From assembly GCA_017305455.1 (NCBI GenBank), contig JAFKKO010000118.1, positions 1 to 64,000 of the forward strand: a DNA stretch of 64,000 bases, read 5' to 3'. The position numbers and the translations under genes were made by a program. Shown one piece after another: positions 1 through 9,601 of the stretch; the stretch's first letter is position 1; each line of letters begins with the position of its first letter. The DNA comes from Hyphomicrobiales bacterium (GTDB taxonomy: Bacteria > Pseudomonadota > Alphaproteobacteria > Rhizobiales > Xanthobacteraceae). Below the pieces are notes generated by a model. It was not told where the DNA came from. It searched no databases and saw only the letters and a list, made by a program, of their open reading frames with translations.

Positions 1-12
1 GAATTGCCGTCA

Positions 13-1335
13 TCAGAAGCCCTCGCGAAGCCATCGTCCGACCTTTCCGAAATAACCCGTAGTCCCTGTCATGAGCTGCCGCGTATGCCGCGGTTCAACG
101 TGTTCAAGATGAGCGAATTGCGGATAGACCAGGAGCCCGGCCGGCACCGCGAACGATGAACCCTTCGCCTCGTTCGGCAGGCGGCCGAAACCGAGCGGAC
201 GGCCGATGCGCACCGGGCGACCCAGGATGCGACCGGCAAGCTCCGGAATTCCGGTCAGTTGCGCCGCACCGCCGCTCAGCACGACCCGCGCCCGCGGCTC
301 TGCCGCAAAGGGGGAATCCGCGAGCCGATCCCTGACCATTTCAAAAATCTCCTCGACCCGCGGCCGGACGATGCTGGCGATCGTGGCGCGGGAAACGATC
401 TGCGGCGCGTCATGCTCGTGATCGTCCACCGTCGGCACGCTCATCAATTCACGCGCGTCGGACCCTCCGGTCAGCACGGTGCCATATAACGTCTTGATTC
501 GCTCGGCATCCGCAATGCAAGCGCCCAGTCCGCGCGCCAGGTCCATCGTTACGTGATGGCCGCCGAGCGCGAAGCCGCTGGCGTGAACGAACTGGCCGCC
601 CGAATAGGTCGCGATCGTGGTTGTACCCGCGCCCATGTCGACGACCGCCGCGCCGAAATCGGCTTCATCGTCGGTCAGAACGGAAAGGCTGGCGACATAG
701 GGGCTTGCGGCCATCGCCTCGACATTCAGATGACAGCGCTCGACCACCAGCATCAAATTCTTCGCGGCGGAAGCGTCGGCGGTCACCACATTCATGTCGA
801 CGCCGAACTGCCGCGCCACCATGCCGCGCGGGTCGCGAATTCCTTTGACGCCATCGAGCGAGTAACCGACCGGCAGCGCATGCAGCACGGTGCGGCCTGG
901 GCCGGTGGCGTGGTGCATGCCCGCGCCGATCACCTTGTCGATATCGGACTGGGCCACCGCGCCATTGCGGATCTCGGCGGAGGCTTCCATCAACTGGCCG
1001 CTCAGGCGGCCGGCCGAGACCGAGAGCAGGACCGATTCGACCCGGACCTTCGCCATCTTTTCCGCCAGCGCCACGGCATGACGCACCGCGTGCTCGCACT
1101 CGTTGAGATCGCTGACCGCGCCGGCCTTCACGCCGCGCGCCTGGATGTGGCTCATCCCGATCAGTTCGACGGCATGGCTGCGGCCGCGCAGGGTCTCGCT
1201 CGGCGAGCACGGCGTCAGCCGCGCGATCAGGCAGGCGACCTTGCTGGTGCCGATGTCGAGCGCCGCGACCAGCGCGGTTTTGTTGGCCGGCATCTGGCGG
1301 GTTTTCGGGGTCTGTCCGCGATCGAGACTGGTCAT
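13..1335 (-). CDS. ftsA: Cell division protein FtsA
   Basis: Actin-fold ATPase that ties FtsZ filaments to the inner face of the cytoplasmic membrane and recruits later divisome proteins. The 440-residue product has the N-terminal phosphate-1 motif DIGTSK (27-32) and the phosphate-2 motif DMGAGTT (233-239). The last 15 residues (GYFGKVGRWLREGF) form the amphipathic membrane-targeting helix typical of FtsA, so the gene is complete. Its start codon overlaps the ftsQ stop in an ATGA, implying translational coupling. ftsZ would be expected immediately downstream, beyond the left edge of the window. Confidence 0.97.
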   Translation of the reverse strand: MTSLDRGQTPKTRQMPANKTALVAALDIGTSKVACLIARLTPCSPSETLRGRSHAVELIGMSHIQARGVKAGAVSDLNECEHAVRHAVALAEKMAKVRVESVLLSVSAGRLSGQLMEASAEIRNGAVAQSDIDKVIGAGMHHATGPGRTVLHALPVGYSLDGVKGIRDPRGMVARQFGVDMNVVTADASAAKNLMLVVERCHLNVEAMAASPYVASLSVLTDDEADFGAAVVDMGAGTTTIATYSGGQFVHASGFALGGHHVTMDLARGLGACIADAERIKTLYGTVLTGGSDARELMSVPTVDDHEHDAPQIVSRATIASIVRPRVEEIFEMVRDRLADSPFAAEPRARVVLSGGAAQLTGIPELAGRILGRPVRIGRPLGFGRLPNEAKGSSFAVPAGLLVYPQFAHLEHVEPRHTRQLMTGTTGYFGKVGRWLREGF

Positions 1336-2303
1336 GCGTTGCCAGCCTTCTTCGGTTTCTTGTCCTTGAGCAGCTCGTCGCGCGCCTTGGCGGCATCATC
1401 GGACAGCCGCACCGTCAGCCGGTCCGGCAGCCGGGCGTCGACCGCGGTGATATCGCGCGAGAACAGCTGCTCCTCGCGATCAAGCTTGGAGAGCGTGGCA
1501 AGCGCCTTCTCGACGCCATGTTCGGGCAGCCGGACATCCAGCCCGTTGGCGAGACGCAAATTCCAGCGCCGTTCGCCGACGAACACGATCGCCTTCACGG
1601 AGGATTTGACCTGCGGGTAGTCTGCCAAGAGATCGAGAAAATTCTTGGCGCGGGTCTCGGCGCCCTTGCCCACCACCAGCGGCAGCGACACGAACCGCCG
1701 CGCCACATACGGCTCCAGCACGGTGCCATCTTCCGCGATCACCGACAGGCGGCCGTCCTGCTGCCAGAGCGCGTAGGGCGCGCGTTCGGTGACATTGATC
1801 TGGAGACGGCCGGGGTACAGCTTTTGCACGGTGGCATCGGCGATCCAGGGATCGGCCTTCAGCCGGTCGCGCACCGTCGCCGCGTCGAGAAACAGCAAGG
1901 ACGAGCGTCCATTGACGCCGCCGACCGCGAGAATTTCGTCCTGGGTCAGTTGCTTGCGGCCGGTGATGGCCACCGCAGTGATCTGGAAACCGACCGCATT
2001 GGCGGCAGCGTTGCGGGTGTCGCTCAATGCACCAGTGACGGTGTCGTAGTAGCCGCCCTTGAAGACGCCGAGCAGACCCGCGCCGAGCAGCAGCGCGACC
2101 GTGGCTGCGGTGCCGATGCCACGCGGCAGACGGCGTTCGAGCTTTGCGATCAGATCGTTGCGATGGGTCTCGTCATACGCCGGGCCGGACGACGGCGTGC
2201 CGCGGACGCGCGGCCGCGAAGCCCTCGGAACGGCCTTTTTGGTCGGATCGGACCGGCGCTGCGGCGCTCTTACCGACCGAGAGAGGCGTCCTCCACCATC
2301 CAT
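1332..2303 (-). CDS. ftsQ: Cell division protein FtsQ
   Basis: Bitopic divisome protein that links the cytoplasmic division proteins to FtsL/FtsB and septal synthesis. Of 323 residues, about 60 are cytoplasmic and basic, followed by one membrane span (about 62-82), a POTRA domain starting near 106 (VAITGRKQLTQDEIL) and the periplasmic FtsQ beta domain. The start lies 34 bases inside the end of ddl, a long overlap. A later start is possible, but the basic N-tail is usual for alphaproteobacterial FtsQ. The stop overlaps the ftsA start. Confidence 0.95.
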   Translation of the reverse strand: MDGGGRLSRSVRAPQRRSDPTKKAVPRASRPRVRGTPSSGPAYDETHRNDLIAKLERRLPRGIGTAATVALLLGAGLLGVFKGGYYDTVTGALSDTRNAAANAVGFQITAVAITGRKQLTQDEILAVGGVNGRSSLLFLDAATVRDRLKADPWIADATVQKLYPGRLQINVTERAPYALWQQDGRLSVIAEDGTVLEPYVARRFVSLPLVVGKGAETRAKNFLDLLADYPQVKSSVKAIVFVGERRWNLRLANGLDVRLPEHGVEKALATLSKLDREEQLFSRDITAVDARLPDRLTVRLSDDAAKARDELLKDKKPKKAGNA

Positions 2304-3193
2304 TGCACAAGCTCGTCAAATGTCACGCCCGCATAGGCTGCAAGCTCTGGAACAAGTGACGTCTCGGTCATGCCGGGCTGGGTGTTGACCTCAAGGCAGA
2401 CAAGTCCCCCCGTCCCCTCGATGCGGTCGTCGTAGCGGAAATCCGCCCGGCTTACGCCCCGGCAGCCAAGCGCCAAATGCGCCGCCAGGGTTAACCTTCG
2501 GACTTCCTGGTAAACAAAGGGTAAAATAGGTGCGGGCAGAACGTGTTTTGATGCGCCTTTTGAATACTTTGCCTCGTAATCGTAGAATTTCACCAGAGGA
2601 ACGATTTCGATCACATCGCTGGCCTCGCCCTTGATGACGGCGCAGGTCAGTTCCTTGCCGGCAACGTATTTTTCCACCAGCAATTGATCGCCATAGGGCC
2701 AATCGTCCCGAAACAGCTCCTGCGGCAGGCCGCTCTCCTCGGTGACGATGAACACCCCGACGCTGGAGCCGTCGGCCACCGGCTTGATGACGTAAGGCGG
2801 GGCCATTGCATGACCCTTGGCTACCTCGGCGCGAGTTAATGTCAGTCCTTCGGCCACCGGCACACCCGCGGTCTTCAATACCGTCTTGGCGAGGTCCTTC
2901 TGCATCGCCAGCGACGAGGCCAGCACGCCGGAATGGCTGTAGGAAATCCCGAGCGTCTCCAGCACGCCCTGAATGGTACCATCCTCGCCGGGCCTTCCGT
3001 GCAGCATCACCAGCGCGACATCCGGCTTCAAGTCATCGAGCACAGTGGCGATGTCGCGCTTCACGTCGATCCGGGTGACGCGATAGCCCTTTCGCTCGAG
3101 CGCGTTGGCGCAGGCCGCGCCCGAGCGCAGCGAGACCTCGCGCTCCGAGGACCAGCCACCCATCAAGACGGCGATATGTTTCGCTGCGGTCAT
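2270..3193 (-). CDS. ddl: D-alanine--D-alanine ligase
   Basis: ATP-dependent ligase making the D-Ala-D-Ala dipeptide that MurF adds to the UDP-MurNAc tripeptide. The 307-residue ATP-grasp enzyme starts with MGGWSSEREVSLRSG (11-25), the conserved Ddl N-terminal loop. It carries the metal and substrate segment EVNTQPGMTETS near its C terminus. Length is normal for DdlB. It is the first gene of the ddl-ftsQ-ftsA block. A 154-base gap to the divergent DUF4239-like gene separates it from murB, so it probably has its own promoter there. Confidence 0.96.
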   Translation of the reverse strand: MTAAKHIAVLMGGWSSEREVSLRSGAACANALERKGYRVTRIDVKRDIATVLDDLKPDVALVMLHGRPGEDGTIQGVLETLGISYSHSGVLASSLAMQKDLAKTVLKTAGVPVAEGLTLTRAEVAKGHAMAPPYVIKPVADGSSVGVFIVTEESGLPQELFRDDWPYGDQLLVEKYVAGKELTCAVIKGEASDVIEIVPLVKFYDYEAKYSKGASKHVLPAPILPFVYQEVRRLTLAAHLALGCRGVSRADFRYDDRIEGTGGLVCLEVNTQPGMTETSLVPELAAYAGVTFDELVQWMVEDASLGR

Positions 3194-3347
3194 CGTGTCT
3201 CCTTTTGCCCCTAACTACGCTGATTTGCCGAATCGACCAAGGGGCCGCAGCGCGGATCGAGGGGTTCGCGCGTCAGCGATCTGCATATAGACTCCTGCAA
3301 CGCGATTCTGCCCGCACGACACGCAACCATCAGCGACGGTTTACGTC

Positions 3348-4124
3348 ATGATCAGAGCCTGGCTCGACCTTTCTCCGCTCGGAATCTTCCTGTCGCTGGG
3401 CGCGCTGTATTTCGGCACGGTGCTGCTGCTCGGCGCCCTCGCCTTCCGCTCGCCGCTGGCGCGTCCCGCGCAGTCGCTGAACGGCATCGTCGCGCCGTTC
3501 TTCAACGCATCGGCGATCCTGTTCGCATTGCTGGCCGGCTTTCTGGCCAACGATATCGGTGATCGTAGCCGGCAGGCCAACCGGGCGATGCAGACCGAGG
3601 CCGGCGAACTGCGCAACGTCTACACCCTCTCCGTTGCCTCGCTGTCGGACATGGCGGCGATCCGCAACGCCTGGAAAGCCTATGTCAACTCAGTGATCGC
3701 CGACGAATGGCCGGCGATGGCGCAGGGCCGCGAATCGCCACGCACCTCGGCTGCCTATGATGAGATGCTGAACAAGATCAGCGACCCCAGCAATGCGCGC
3801 GCCTCCGGTGCTGCCGTTCACGCCGCGCTTTTGAACGCCGCGGTCCGCGCGGGCAATGCGCGCAACGAACGTCTCGCGCTGGCGTCCGATCACACCAACG
3901 ATTTGAAATGGATCGTCGTGATCGTGCTCGGCCTCATCACCCAGGTTTCGATCGGGCTGGTTCATCTGGAGCGGCCCCGCGCCTTCATCACCGCGCTTGC
4001 GGTGTTCGCCACCGCCGCCGTGATCACGCTCGGCTTTGTCGCGCTGCAGGAATATCCGTTCTACGGCGCATTCCGTCTTTCGCCCGGGCCGCTCGAGGCT
4101 CTTCGCACGCTTGGCGGCGCTTAA
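3348..4124 (+). CDS. Four-span membrane protein, DUF4239/bestrophin-like
   Basis: A 258-residue integral membrane protein with two hydrophobic spans near the N terminus (about 11-32 and 47-66), a soluble helical segment of about 110 residues, and two spans near the C terminus (about 188-205 and 211-232). This 2+2 layout and the motif LLAGFLANDIGDRSRQANRAMQTEAGELRNVY resemble the DUF4239 family of bestrophin-like proteins. Its function is unknown. It is the only plus-strand gene inside the dcw cluster, between murB and ddl. Only 29 bases separate its stop from the end of murB. Confidence 0.75.
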   Translation: MIRAWLDLSPLGIFLSLGALYFGTVLLLGALAFRSPLARPAQSLNGIVAPFFNASAILFALLAGFLANDIGDRSRQANRAMQTEAGELRNVYTLSVASLSDMAAIRNAWKAYVNSVIADEWPAMAQGRESPRTSAAYDEMLNKISDPSNARASGAAVHAALLNAAVRAGNARNERLALASDHTNDLKWIVVIVLGLITQVSIGLVHLERPRAFITALAVFATAAVITLGFVALQEYPFYGAFRLSPGPLEALRTLGGA

Positions 4125-4153
4125 GGAAGCCCATTGCTGCAACACTCGGCTGA

Positions 4154-5077
4154 CTAAGCTTTCGCCACGCCGATCCGCTTGATTTCCCACTGCAGCTCGA
4201 TGCCGGAATGCGCCTTGACGCGCGCCCGCACCGTCTCGCCCAGTGTCTCGATATCATGCGCGGTGGCATCGCCGGTGTTGATCAGGAAGTTGCAGTGCAT
4301 GTCCGAGACCTGCGCGCCGCCGACACGAAATCCGCGTAGCCCGGCGGCATCAACCAGCTTCCATGAGCTGTGCCCCGGCGGATTCTTGAAAGTGGAGCCG
4401 CCGGTCTTCTCGCGGATCGGCTGCGCGGTTTCGCGATGCTGCTGCACCTCGGTCATGCGCGCGCGAATGGCTTGCGGATCGGCCATCCGGCCGCGAAACA
4501 AAGCCGAAGTGAAGACGATCGACGGATCGACGCCGTTGCCGCGATAGACGAACTTCATTTCCGTGTTGCTGAAGGTCACCTTTTCGCCGCTGCGCGTAAC
4601 GCCACGCGCTTCCACCAACACGTCCTTGGTCTCGCCGCCATTGGCGCCCGCATTCATCCGCAGCGCGCCGCCAATCGAACCGGGAATACCGAAATAGAAT
4701 TCCAGCCCGCCGATGCGGGCGGCAGCCGCTGCTTCCGCAACGCGCTTGTCGAGCGTGGCGGTGCCGGCGCGCACGGTGTCCGCCTCGGTTTTGATCTCGC
4801 CGAACCCGCGTGGCGACAGGCGGATGACCACGCCCTCGACGCCGCCGTCGCGCACGATCAGATTGGACCCGACACCGATAGTGTAGACCGGGATATCCGC
4901 CGGCAGCCTCGCAAGAAAATAAGCGAGGTCGTCCTCATCGACCGGCGTGAACAACACCTGTGCCGGTCCGCCGACGCGAAACCAAGTCAGCGGCGCCAGC
5001 GATTCATTGCCGAGCAGACGCCCGCGCAATTCAGGCATCGCCTCTTTCAACTGGGGCACCAGATCGGGAAAACTCAT
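4154..5077 (-). CDS. murB: UDP-N-acetylenolpyruvoylglucosamine reductase MurB
   Basis: FAD enzyme that reduces UDP-GlcNAc-enolpyruvate to UDP-MurNAc using NADPH in the cytoplasm. The 307-residue product has the FAD-binding segments [12 protein letters not shown] and [20 protein letters not shown]. It also has the catalytic serine loop GGSTFKNP, with Ser as general acid. The length and the absence of the longer type I insertion fit a type II MurB. Its ATG overlaps the amidotransferase stop (ATGA), so the two genes are coupled. Confidence 0.96.
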   Translation of the reverse strand: MSFPDLVPQLKEAMPELRGRLLGNESLAPLTWFRVGGPAQVLFTPVDEDDLAYFLARLPADIPVYTIGVGSNLIVRDGGVEGVVIRLSPRGFGEIKTEADTVRAGTATLDKRVAEAAAAARIGGLEFYFGIPGSIGGALRMNAGANGGETKDVLVEARGVTRSGEKVTFSNTEMKFVYRGNGVDPSIVFTSALFRGRMADPQAIRARMTEVQQHRETAQPIREKTGGSTFKNPPGHSSWKLVDAAGLRGFRVGGAQVSDMHCNFLINTGDATAHDIETLGETVRARVKAHSGIELQWEIKRIGVAKA

Positions 5078-5772
5078 GACATTGCTCCGGCAAGCCAGAC
5101 ATCGAGCGCACGCCGTCCGGCATCAGCAGTCGCCTGGCCGGTCCGCGCCGCCTGTTCGCGTAAAAGCGACGGCGAAATTTTCGCCTGCGCCAGTTCGCAG
5201 GCATGGCCGATCAGCCAGCGCTCCAGCGAGTGCGGGTCGGTCTCGATATGGAATTGCAGTCCCAGCACGCGCGGGCCGAGCGCGAAGGCCTGAGTTGGGC
5301 AGACCTTTGTCGAGGCAAGACGTGTCGCGCCGGGCGGCAGATCGAGATTGTCGCCATGCCAGTGCAGCACATCGACCTCTGCAAACGGGGCCAGCGCCGA
5401 TTGCTTCCCTTCGGCCGTCAGCTCGATCGGCGCATAGCCGATTTCCTTTGCCGGCCCCGGCGCCACGCGCGCGCCGAGCGCCGCCGCGATCAGTTGCGCA
5501 CCAAGACAAATTCCGAGCGTCGGCTTCTGCGCAGCAAGCCGCCGCCGCAGAATGTCAATCTCGCCTGACAGAAACGGATAGGCCTCGGTGTCATAGACCC
5601 CGATCGGGCCGCCCAGCACCACGAGCAGATCGGTCTCAAGCAACTCCGCTGTATCGAACGGATCAATGCCGGCATCGACATACGAAAGCCCGATGCCGCG
5701 CGCCGCGAGCAACCCGTCGATCAGACCGGTATCCTCAAAGGCAAGATGGCGAATGGCAACGCATGTCGTCAT
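5074..5772 (-). CDS. Class-I glutamine amidotransferase (GMP-synthase-like)
   Basis: A 232-residue stand-alone class-I glutamine amidotransferase domain. It has the nucleophile elbow GICLGAQL (catalytic Cys) and the His-Glu pair in [17 protein letters not shown], so the catalytic triad is complete. No synthase domain is attached, so the ammonia acceptor is unknown. Such genes are often annotated as GMP synthase, but this is not GuaA. The ATG at 5772 is preferred over an upstream in-frame TTG at 5784. It lies between murC and murB and overlaps murB, which suggests, but does not prove, a cell-wall role. Confidence 0.88.
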   Translation of the reverse strand: MTTCVAIRHLAFEDTGLIDGLLAARGIGLSYVDAGIDPFDTAELLETDLLVVLGGPIGVYDTEAYPFLSGEIDILRRRLAAQKPTLGICLGAQLIAAALGARVAPGPAKEIGYAPIELTAEGKQSALAPFAEVDVLHWHGDNLDLPPGATRLASTKVCPTQAFALGPRVLGLQFHIETDPHSLERWLIGHACELAQAKISPSLLREQAARTGQATADAGRRALDVWLAGAMS

Positions 5773-5802
5773 GGCATCGTCCAAAATCCCGCCGGAGCAC
5801 TT

Positions 5803-7206
5803 CTATTGCAACGCCTTCAGCTCGCCCGGCAGCGCATAAGCCCATTGCGTGATGTTGCCGGCGCCGAGACACACGACAAAGTCTCCCGGCTTGGCGACAT
5901 CGCGCACCAGAGCGGCAAGCTGCGCCGCGCCCGGCAGCGGAATCACCTCGCGATGGCCATGCGCGCGCAACCCGAGCACGAACGACTCCTTGTCGATGCC
6001 GGGGATGGGCGCCTCGCCCGCCGGATAGATGTCGGCCACGATGACGGTGTCGGCATCGTTGAAGCAGGTGCAGAATTCCTCGAACAACGATTGCAGGCGG
6101 GTGTAGCGATGCGGCTGCACCACCGCGATCACCTTGCTCTTGGTGGAATCCCGCGCCGCCTTCAGCACCGCGGCGATTTCCACCGGATGATGACCATAGT
6201 CGTCGATGATGGTGACACCGTTCCATTCGCCGGTGCGAGTGAAACGGCGCTTGACGCCGCCGAAGCCGGCGAGCGCCTTGCGGATCGTATCGTCGGAAAG
6301 CCCAAGCTCATGCGCCACGGCGATTGCAGACGTGGCGTTCAGCGCGTTGTGCCGGCCCGGCATCGGCAGCACGAGATCGGCGATCTCATGCGTTGCATCG
6401 GTTTTGCGATTGCGGAACGTCACCTTGAACTTCGAGCCGCCGGGAAACGGCGAAAGATCGGTCAACCACGCATCGGCCTGCGGATTCTCGCCGTAGGTGA
6501 CGATGCGGCGATCCTCGATCTTGCCGACCAGCGCCTGCACGACGGGGTGGTCGATGCACATCACCGCGAAGCCGTAGAACGGCACGCTCTCGACAAAGCT
6601 GCGGAATGCGTCCTGCACGGCATCGAAGGTCTTGAAGTGATCGAGGTGCTCGGGATCGACATTGGTGACAATAGCGACGTCGGCCGGCAGCTTCAGGAAG
6701 GTGCCGTCGCTCTCGTCGGCTTCCACGACCATCCAGTCGCCGCCGCCGAGGCGAGCGTTGGTGCCGTAGGCATTGATGATGCCGCCGTTGATCACCGTGG
6801 GATCGAGATTGCCGGCGTCGAGCAGCGTCGCCACCATCGAGGTAGTGGTGGTTTTGCCATGAGTGCCGGCAATGGCGATGCAGCTTTTCAGCCGCATCAG
6901 TTCGGCCAGCATCTCGGCGCGGCGCACCACGGGAATGCGCAACGCGCGCGCCGCCATCAATTCGGGGTTGTCGCGCTTGATCGCGGTGGAGATCACCAGC
7001 ACATCGGCGCCGTTGACGTTATCGGCATTGTGGCCGACCGCGACCTTGATGCCCTTCTCGCGCAACCGCAGCACGTTGGCGTTCTCGGAGGCATCGGAGC
7101 CCTGCACTGTATAGCCGAGATTGTTCAGCACCTCGGCGATACCGCTCATGCCGATACCGCCGATTCCGACGAAGTGAATGGGTCCGATTTCGCGCGGCAG
7201 TCTCAT
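5803..7206 (-). CDS. murC: UDP-N-acetylmuramate--L-alanine ligase MurC
   Basis: First Mur ligase: adds L-Ala to UDP-MurNAc with ATP hydrolysis. The 467-residue protein has the N-terminal nucleotide fold [15 protein letters not shown] (13-27) and the P-loop GTHGKTTTT (114-122). The usual Mur central and C-terminal domains follow (for example [15 protein letters not shown]). The 126-base gap separating it from murG holds a dispersed repeat element, so it may be transcribed partly independently. Confidence 0.97.
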   Translation of the reverse strand: MRLPREIGPIHFVGIGGIGMSGIAEVLNNLGYTVQGSDASENANVLRLREKGIKVAVGHNADNVNGADVLVISTAIKRDNPELMAARALRIPVVRRAEMLAELMRLKSCIAIAGTHGKTTTTSMVATLLDAGNLDPTVINGGIINAYGTNARLGGGDWMVVEADESDGTFLKLPADVAIVTNVDPEHLDHFKTFDAVQDAFRSFVESVPFYGFAVMCIDHPVVQALVGKIEDRRIVTYGENPQADAWLTDLSPFPGGSKFKVTFRNRKTDATHEIADLVLPMPGRHNALNATSAIAVAHELGLSDDTIRKALAGFGGVKRRFTRTGEWNGVTIIDDYGHHPVEIAAVLKAARDSTKSKVIAVVQPHRYTRLQSLFEEFCTCFNDADTVIVADIYPAGEAPIPGIDKESFVLGLRAHGHREVIPLPGAAQLAALVRDVAKPGDFVVCLGAGNITQWAYALPGELKALQ

Positions 7207-7221
7207 GACGGAATCTCATTC

Positions 7222-7300
7222 TCATGCCCGGCTTCATGCCGAGCGCCTACGGCTTTGTTCAAACAGACGGGAATGACCGGGACAAGCCCGACCATGGCGA
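7222..7300. repeat. Degenerate dispersed palindromic repeat between murG and murC
   Basis: The short murG-murC gap contains a degraded copy of the inverted-repeat element seen better preserved at 24135, 29858, 37796 and about 63624. The recognisable parts are a left arm ATGCCCGGCTTCATGCCGAG and a right arm GACCGGGACAAGCCCGACCATGGCG. It may fold in the message and modulate transcription or stability between the two genes. The assignment rests on eye alignment only. Confidence 0.5.
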
Positions 7301-7332
7301 AAAACACCAAATTCCGGCGATCCACTGCGGTC

Positions 7333-8436
7333 TCAGTCGATCTTCGCCACTTTCGCCACCAGATCGGCCAGCCGCTCGGCGGCATCGAGCGTGCCGACCG
7401 TCCGGGCTGCGGCCGCCATGGCCGCCAGATGCTGCGGCTCGGCCGCCAGCGCGGAAATTTCCGCCGCAAGGCGGTCCGGCGTGAAATCGGCCTGCGAAAT
7501 TCGGATCGCGCCGCCGGCCGACGCCAGCACGCCGGCATTGGCGAACTGGTCCTGATCGATCGCGCCCGGCAACGGCACCAGAATGGCGGGACGCCCGATC
7601 GCGCCAAGCTCGGCGACGGTGCCGGCGCCGGAGCGCGAGATCACGAGATGGGTCGAGGCCAGACGCTGCGGCAGGTCCTTGAAGAACGGCGCAAGCTCGA
7701 CATCGATCTTCAGCCGGTCATAGATCTCGCGCACCCGCGCCATGTCCTCGTCGCGCACCTGCTGCACCAGACTGAGGCGACGCCACAGCGCCGGCTCCAG
7801 CCGTTCGACTGCGCCGGGGACGATATCGGCCATCACCCGCGCGCCCTGGCTGCCGCCGACAACCAGCAGCCGCAGCGGTCCGGTCAGATCGGGCAAGTTG
7901 TAAGGCACGCTGGCGGCAGCCAGCACATTGGCACGCATCGGCATGCCGGTGACGGCGGCCTTGGCGGCGAGCGCGGGATCGCGGTCGAACACGCCCGGCA
8001 GCGAGGTCGCGATCGCGCTGACGCGGCCGGCGAGAAAGCGGTTGGCGCGGCCGAGCACCGCATTGGCCTCATGCACGATGGTCGGCACGCCCATCAGGCG
8101 CGCGGCGACCAGCGGCGGCAGCGTCGGATAGCCGCCGAACCCCACCACAGCGGCGGGCTTCAATCGCCGCATCAACGCGAACGCCTTCACCGTGCCCGCG
8201 CCCAGCATGGCGCCGGTGCGCGCGAGCGACCATGGCGTGCGGCTGCGCACGGTTTCACTCGGCACCACGTCCATCATGTCCTGCGAGAACAGGCCGCTAT
8301 AGCGGATGGCGCGCGCATCGGTCACGAGGCGCACGCGCAGGCCGCGCTTCATCAGCACCGCGCCGAGCGCCTCCGCCGGGAACAGATGGCCGCCGGTGCC
8401 ACCGGCGGCGAGCAAGACAAGAGGAGCGTCCGCCAT
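7333..8436 (-). CDS. murG: UDP-GlcNAc transferase MurG
   Basis: Peripheral membrane GT-B glycosyltransferase that adds GlcNAc to lipid I to make lipid II. The 367-residue protein has the glycine-rich acceptor loop AGGTGGHLFPA (11-21), the second glycine motif VGGSQGA, and the donor-binding segment SRSGAGTVAELGAIGRPAILVPLP. Length and motif order are normal. The start lies 13 bases after the ftsW stop on the same strand, consistent with cotranscription. Confidence 0.97.
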   Translation of the reverse strand: MADAPLVLLAAGGTGGHLFPAEALGAVLMKRGLRVRLVTDARAIRYSGLFSQDMMDVVPSETVRSRTPWSLARTGAMLGAGTVKAFALMRRLKPAAVVGFGGYPTLPPLVAARLMGVPTIVHEANAVLGRANRFLAGRVSAIATSLPGVFDRDPALAAKAAVTGMPMRANVLAAASVPYNLPDLTGPLRLLVVGGSQGARVMADIVPGAVERLEPALWRRLSLVQQVRDEDMARVREIYDRLKIDVELAPFFKDLPQRLASTHLVISRSGAGTVAELGAIGRPAILVPLPGAIDQDQFANAGVLASAGGAIRISQADFTPDRLAAEISALAAEPQHLAAMAAAARTVGTLDAAERLADLVAKVAKID

Positions 8437-8449
8437 GATCTCGAGCCGA

Positions 8450-9601
8450 TCAGGCGTAGGCGCGAATGGCGTTGGAATCGCCGATCGATTCCATCTCGAC
8501 GCTCGGACGCTGCCGCGTCAGCGCCAGCAGCATGCCGACACCATAAGCCAGCGAGATCATCGACGAACCGCCATAAGAGATGAACGGCAGCGTCATGCCC
8601 TTCGCCGGAATCAGATGCAAATTCACCGCGATGTTGATCGCGGCCTGGGTGCCGAACATGATCGCAAGACCGGCGGTGGCAAAACGCGCGAACAGGTCTT
8701 CCGTCGCATAGGCTCGCGACAGCGCGCGCAGCACGATGAAGGCGAACAGCGCGAGCAGCGCCAGGCACAGGATGATGCCGAACTCCTCAGCCGCCACCGC
8801 AAACACGAAGTCGGTATGGCTGTCCGGCAGAATCCGCTTCACGGTGCCCTCACCCGGCCCCTGTCCGAACCAGCCGCCATGCATGAAGGATTCCATCGCC
8901 AGATCGACCTGGAAGGTGTCGCCCGACGCCGGATTCATGAAGCGCTGGATGCGGCCGGCGACGTGCGGCACCAGCAGATAGGCGCTGAACAGACCGACCC
9001 CGGATGCGCCGATCAGTCCGAACACCCAGATCATTCGCATTCCGGCGAGAAAGAACAGCGTGCCCCACACCGCCAGCACAAGCATGGTCTGGCCGAAATC
9101 GGGCTCCATCACCAGCAGCGTCACCAGCATCGTCAGAAGCCCGAGCGCCATCGACGTCGCCGGCATTTCCGGACGACGCGCCGATTCGGAGAACAGCCAC
9201 GCCACCAGCACGACGAACGAAGGCTTCGCTGCTTCCGAGGCCTGAATGTTGACGCCGATAATGGTGATCCAGCGCTTGGCGCCTTTCACCTCGGGGCCGA
9301 ACATCAGTGTCGCCACGATCAAGACGATACTGATCGCAAAGACGATCAACGCGCTACGACGGATCTGCTTCGGCGACAGGAACGAGACGCCGATCATCAC
9401 GATGATCGAGGGGACCAGGAACAACACATGCCGGTTGAAGAAATGAAACGGATCGAGCCCGATGCGCGCCGCGACCGGCGGACTTGCAGCCAGCGAAAGA
9501 ATAACGCCAGCGATGATCAGCGCCATCACGGCGGCCAGCAACAGACGGTCGACGGTCCACCACCACTCGCTGAGCGGTGTGCGTTGTTCGCGGGAGATCA
9601 T
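8450..9601 (-). CDS. ftsW: Septal peptidoglycan glycosyltransferase FtsW
   Basis: SEDS-family polytopic protein that polymerises lipid II at the septum with FtsI. It has 383 residues with about ten hydrophobic segments. Family signatures visible include the segment around [20 protein letters not shown] and, near the end, [32 protein letters not shown]. The ATG overlaps the murD stop (ATGA). The adjacent ftsI fits the FtsW-FtsI pair. Confidence 0.96.
   Translation of the reverse strand: MISREQRTPLSEWWWTVDRLLLAAVMALIIAGVILSLAASPPVAARIGLDPFHFFNRHVLFLVPSIIVMIGVSFLSPKQIRRSALIVFAISIVLIVATLMFGPEVKGAKRWITIIGVNIQASEAAKPSFVVLVAWLFSESARRPEMPATSMALGLLTMLVTLLVMEPDFGQTMLVLAVWGTLFFLAGMRMIWVFGLIGASGVGLFSAYLLVPHVAGRIQRFMNPASGDTFQVDLAMESFMHGGWFGQGPGEGTVKRILPDSHTDFVFAVAAEEFGIILCLALLALFAFIVLRALSRAYATEDLFARFATAGLAIMFGTQAAINIAVNLHLIPAKGMTLPFISYGGSSMISLAYGVGMLLALTRQRPSVEMESIGDSNAIRAYA

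Noticed and set aside
5746..8583. A very long open frame (945 codons) on the plus strand opposite murC and murG.
   Set aside because: It is the antisense of well-identified genes; the translation is His/Arg/Asp/Gly-rich without domains, as expected from high-GC third positions.
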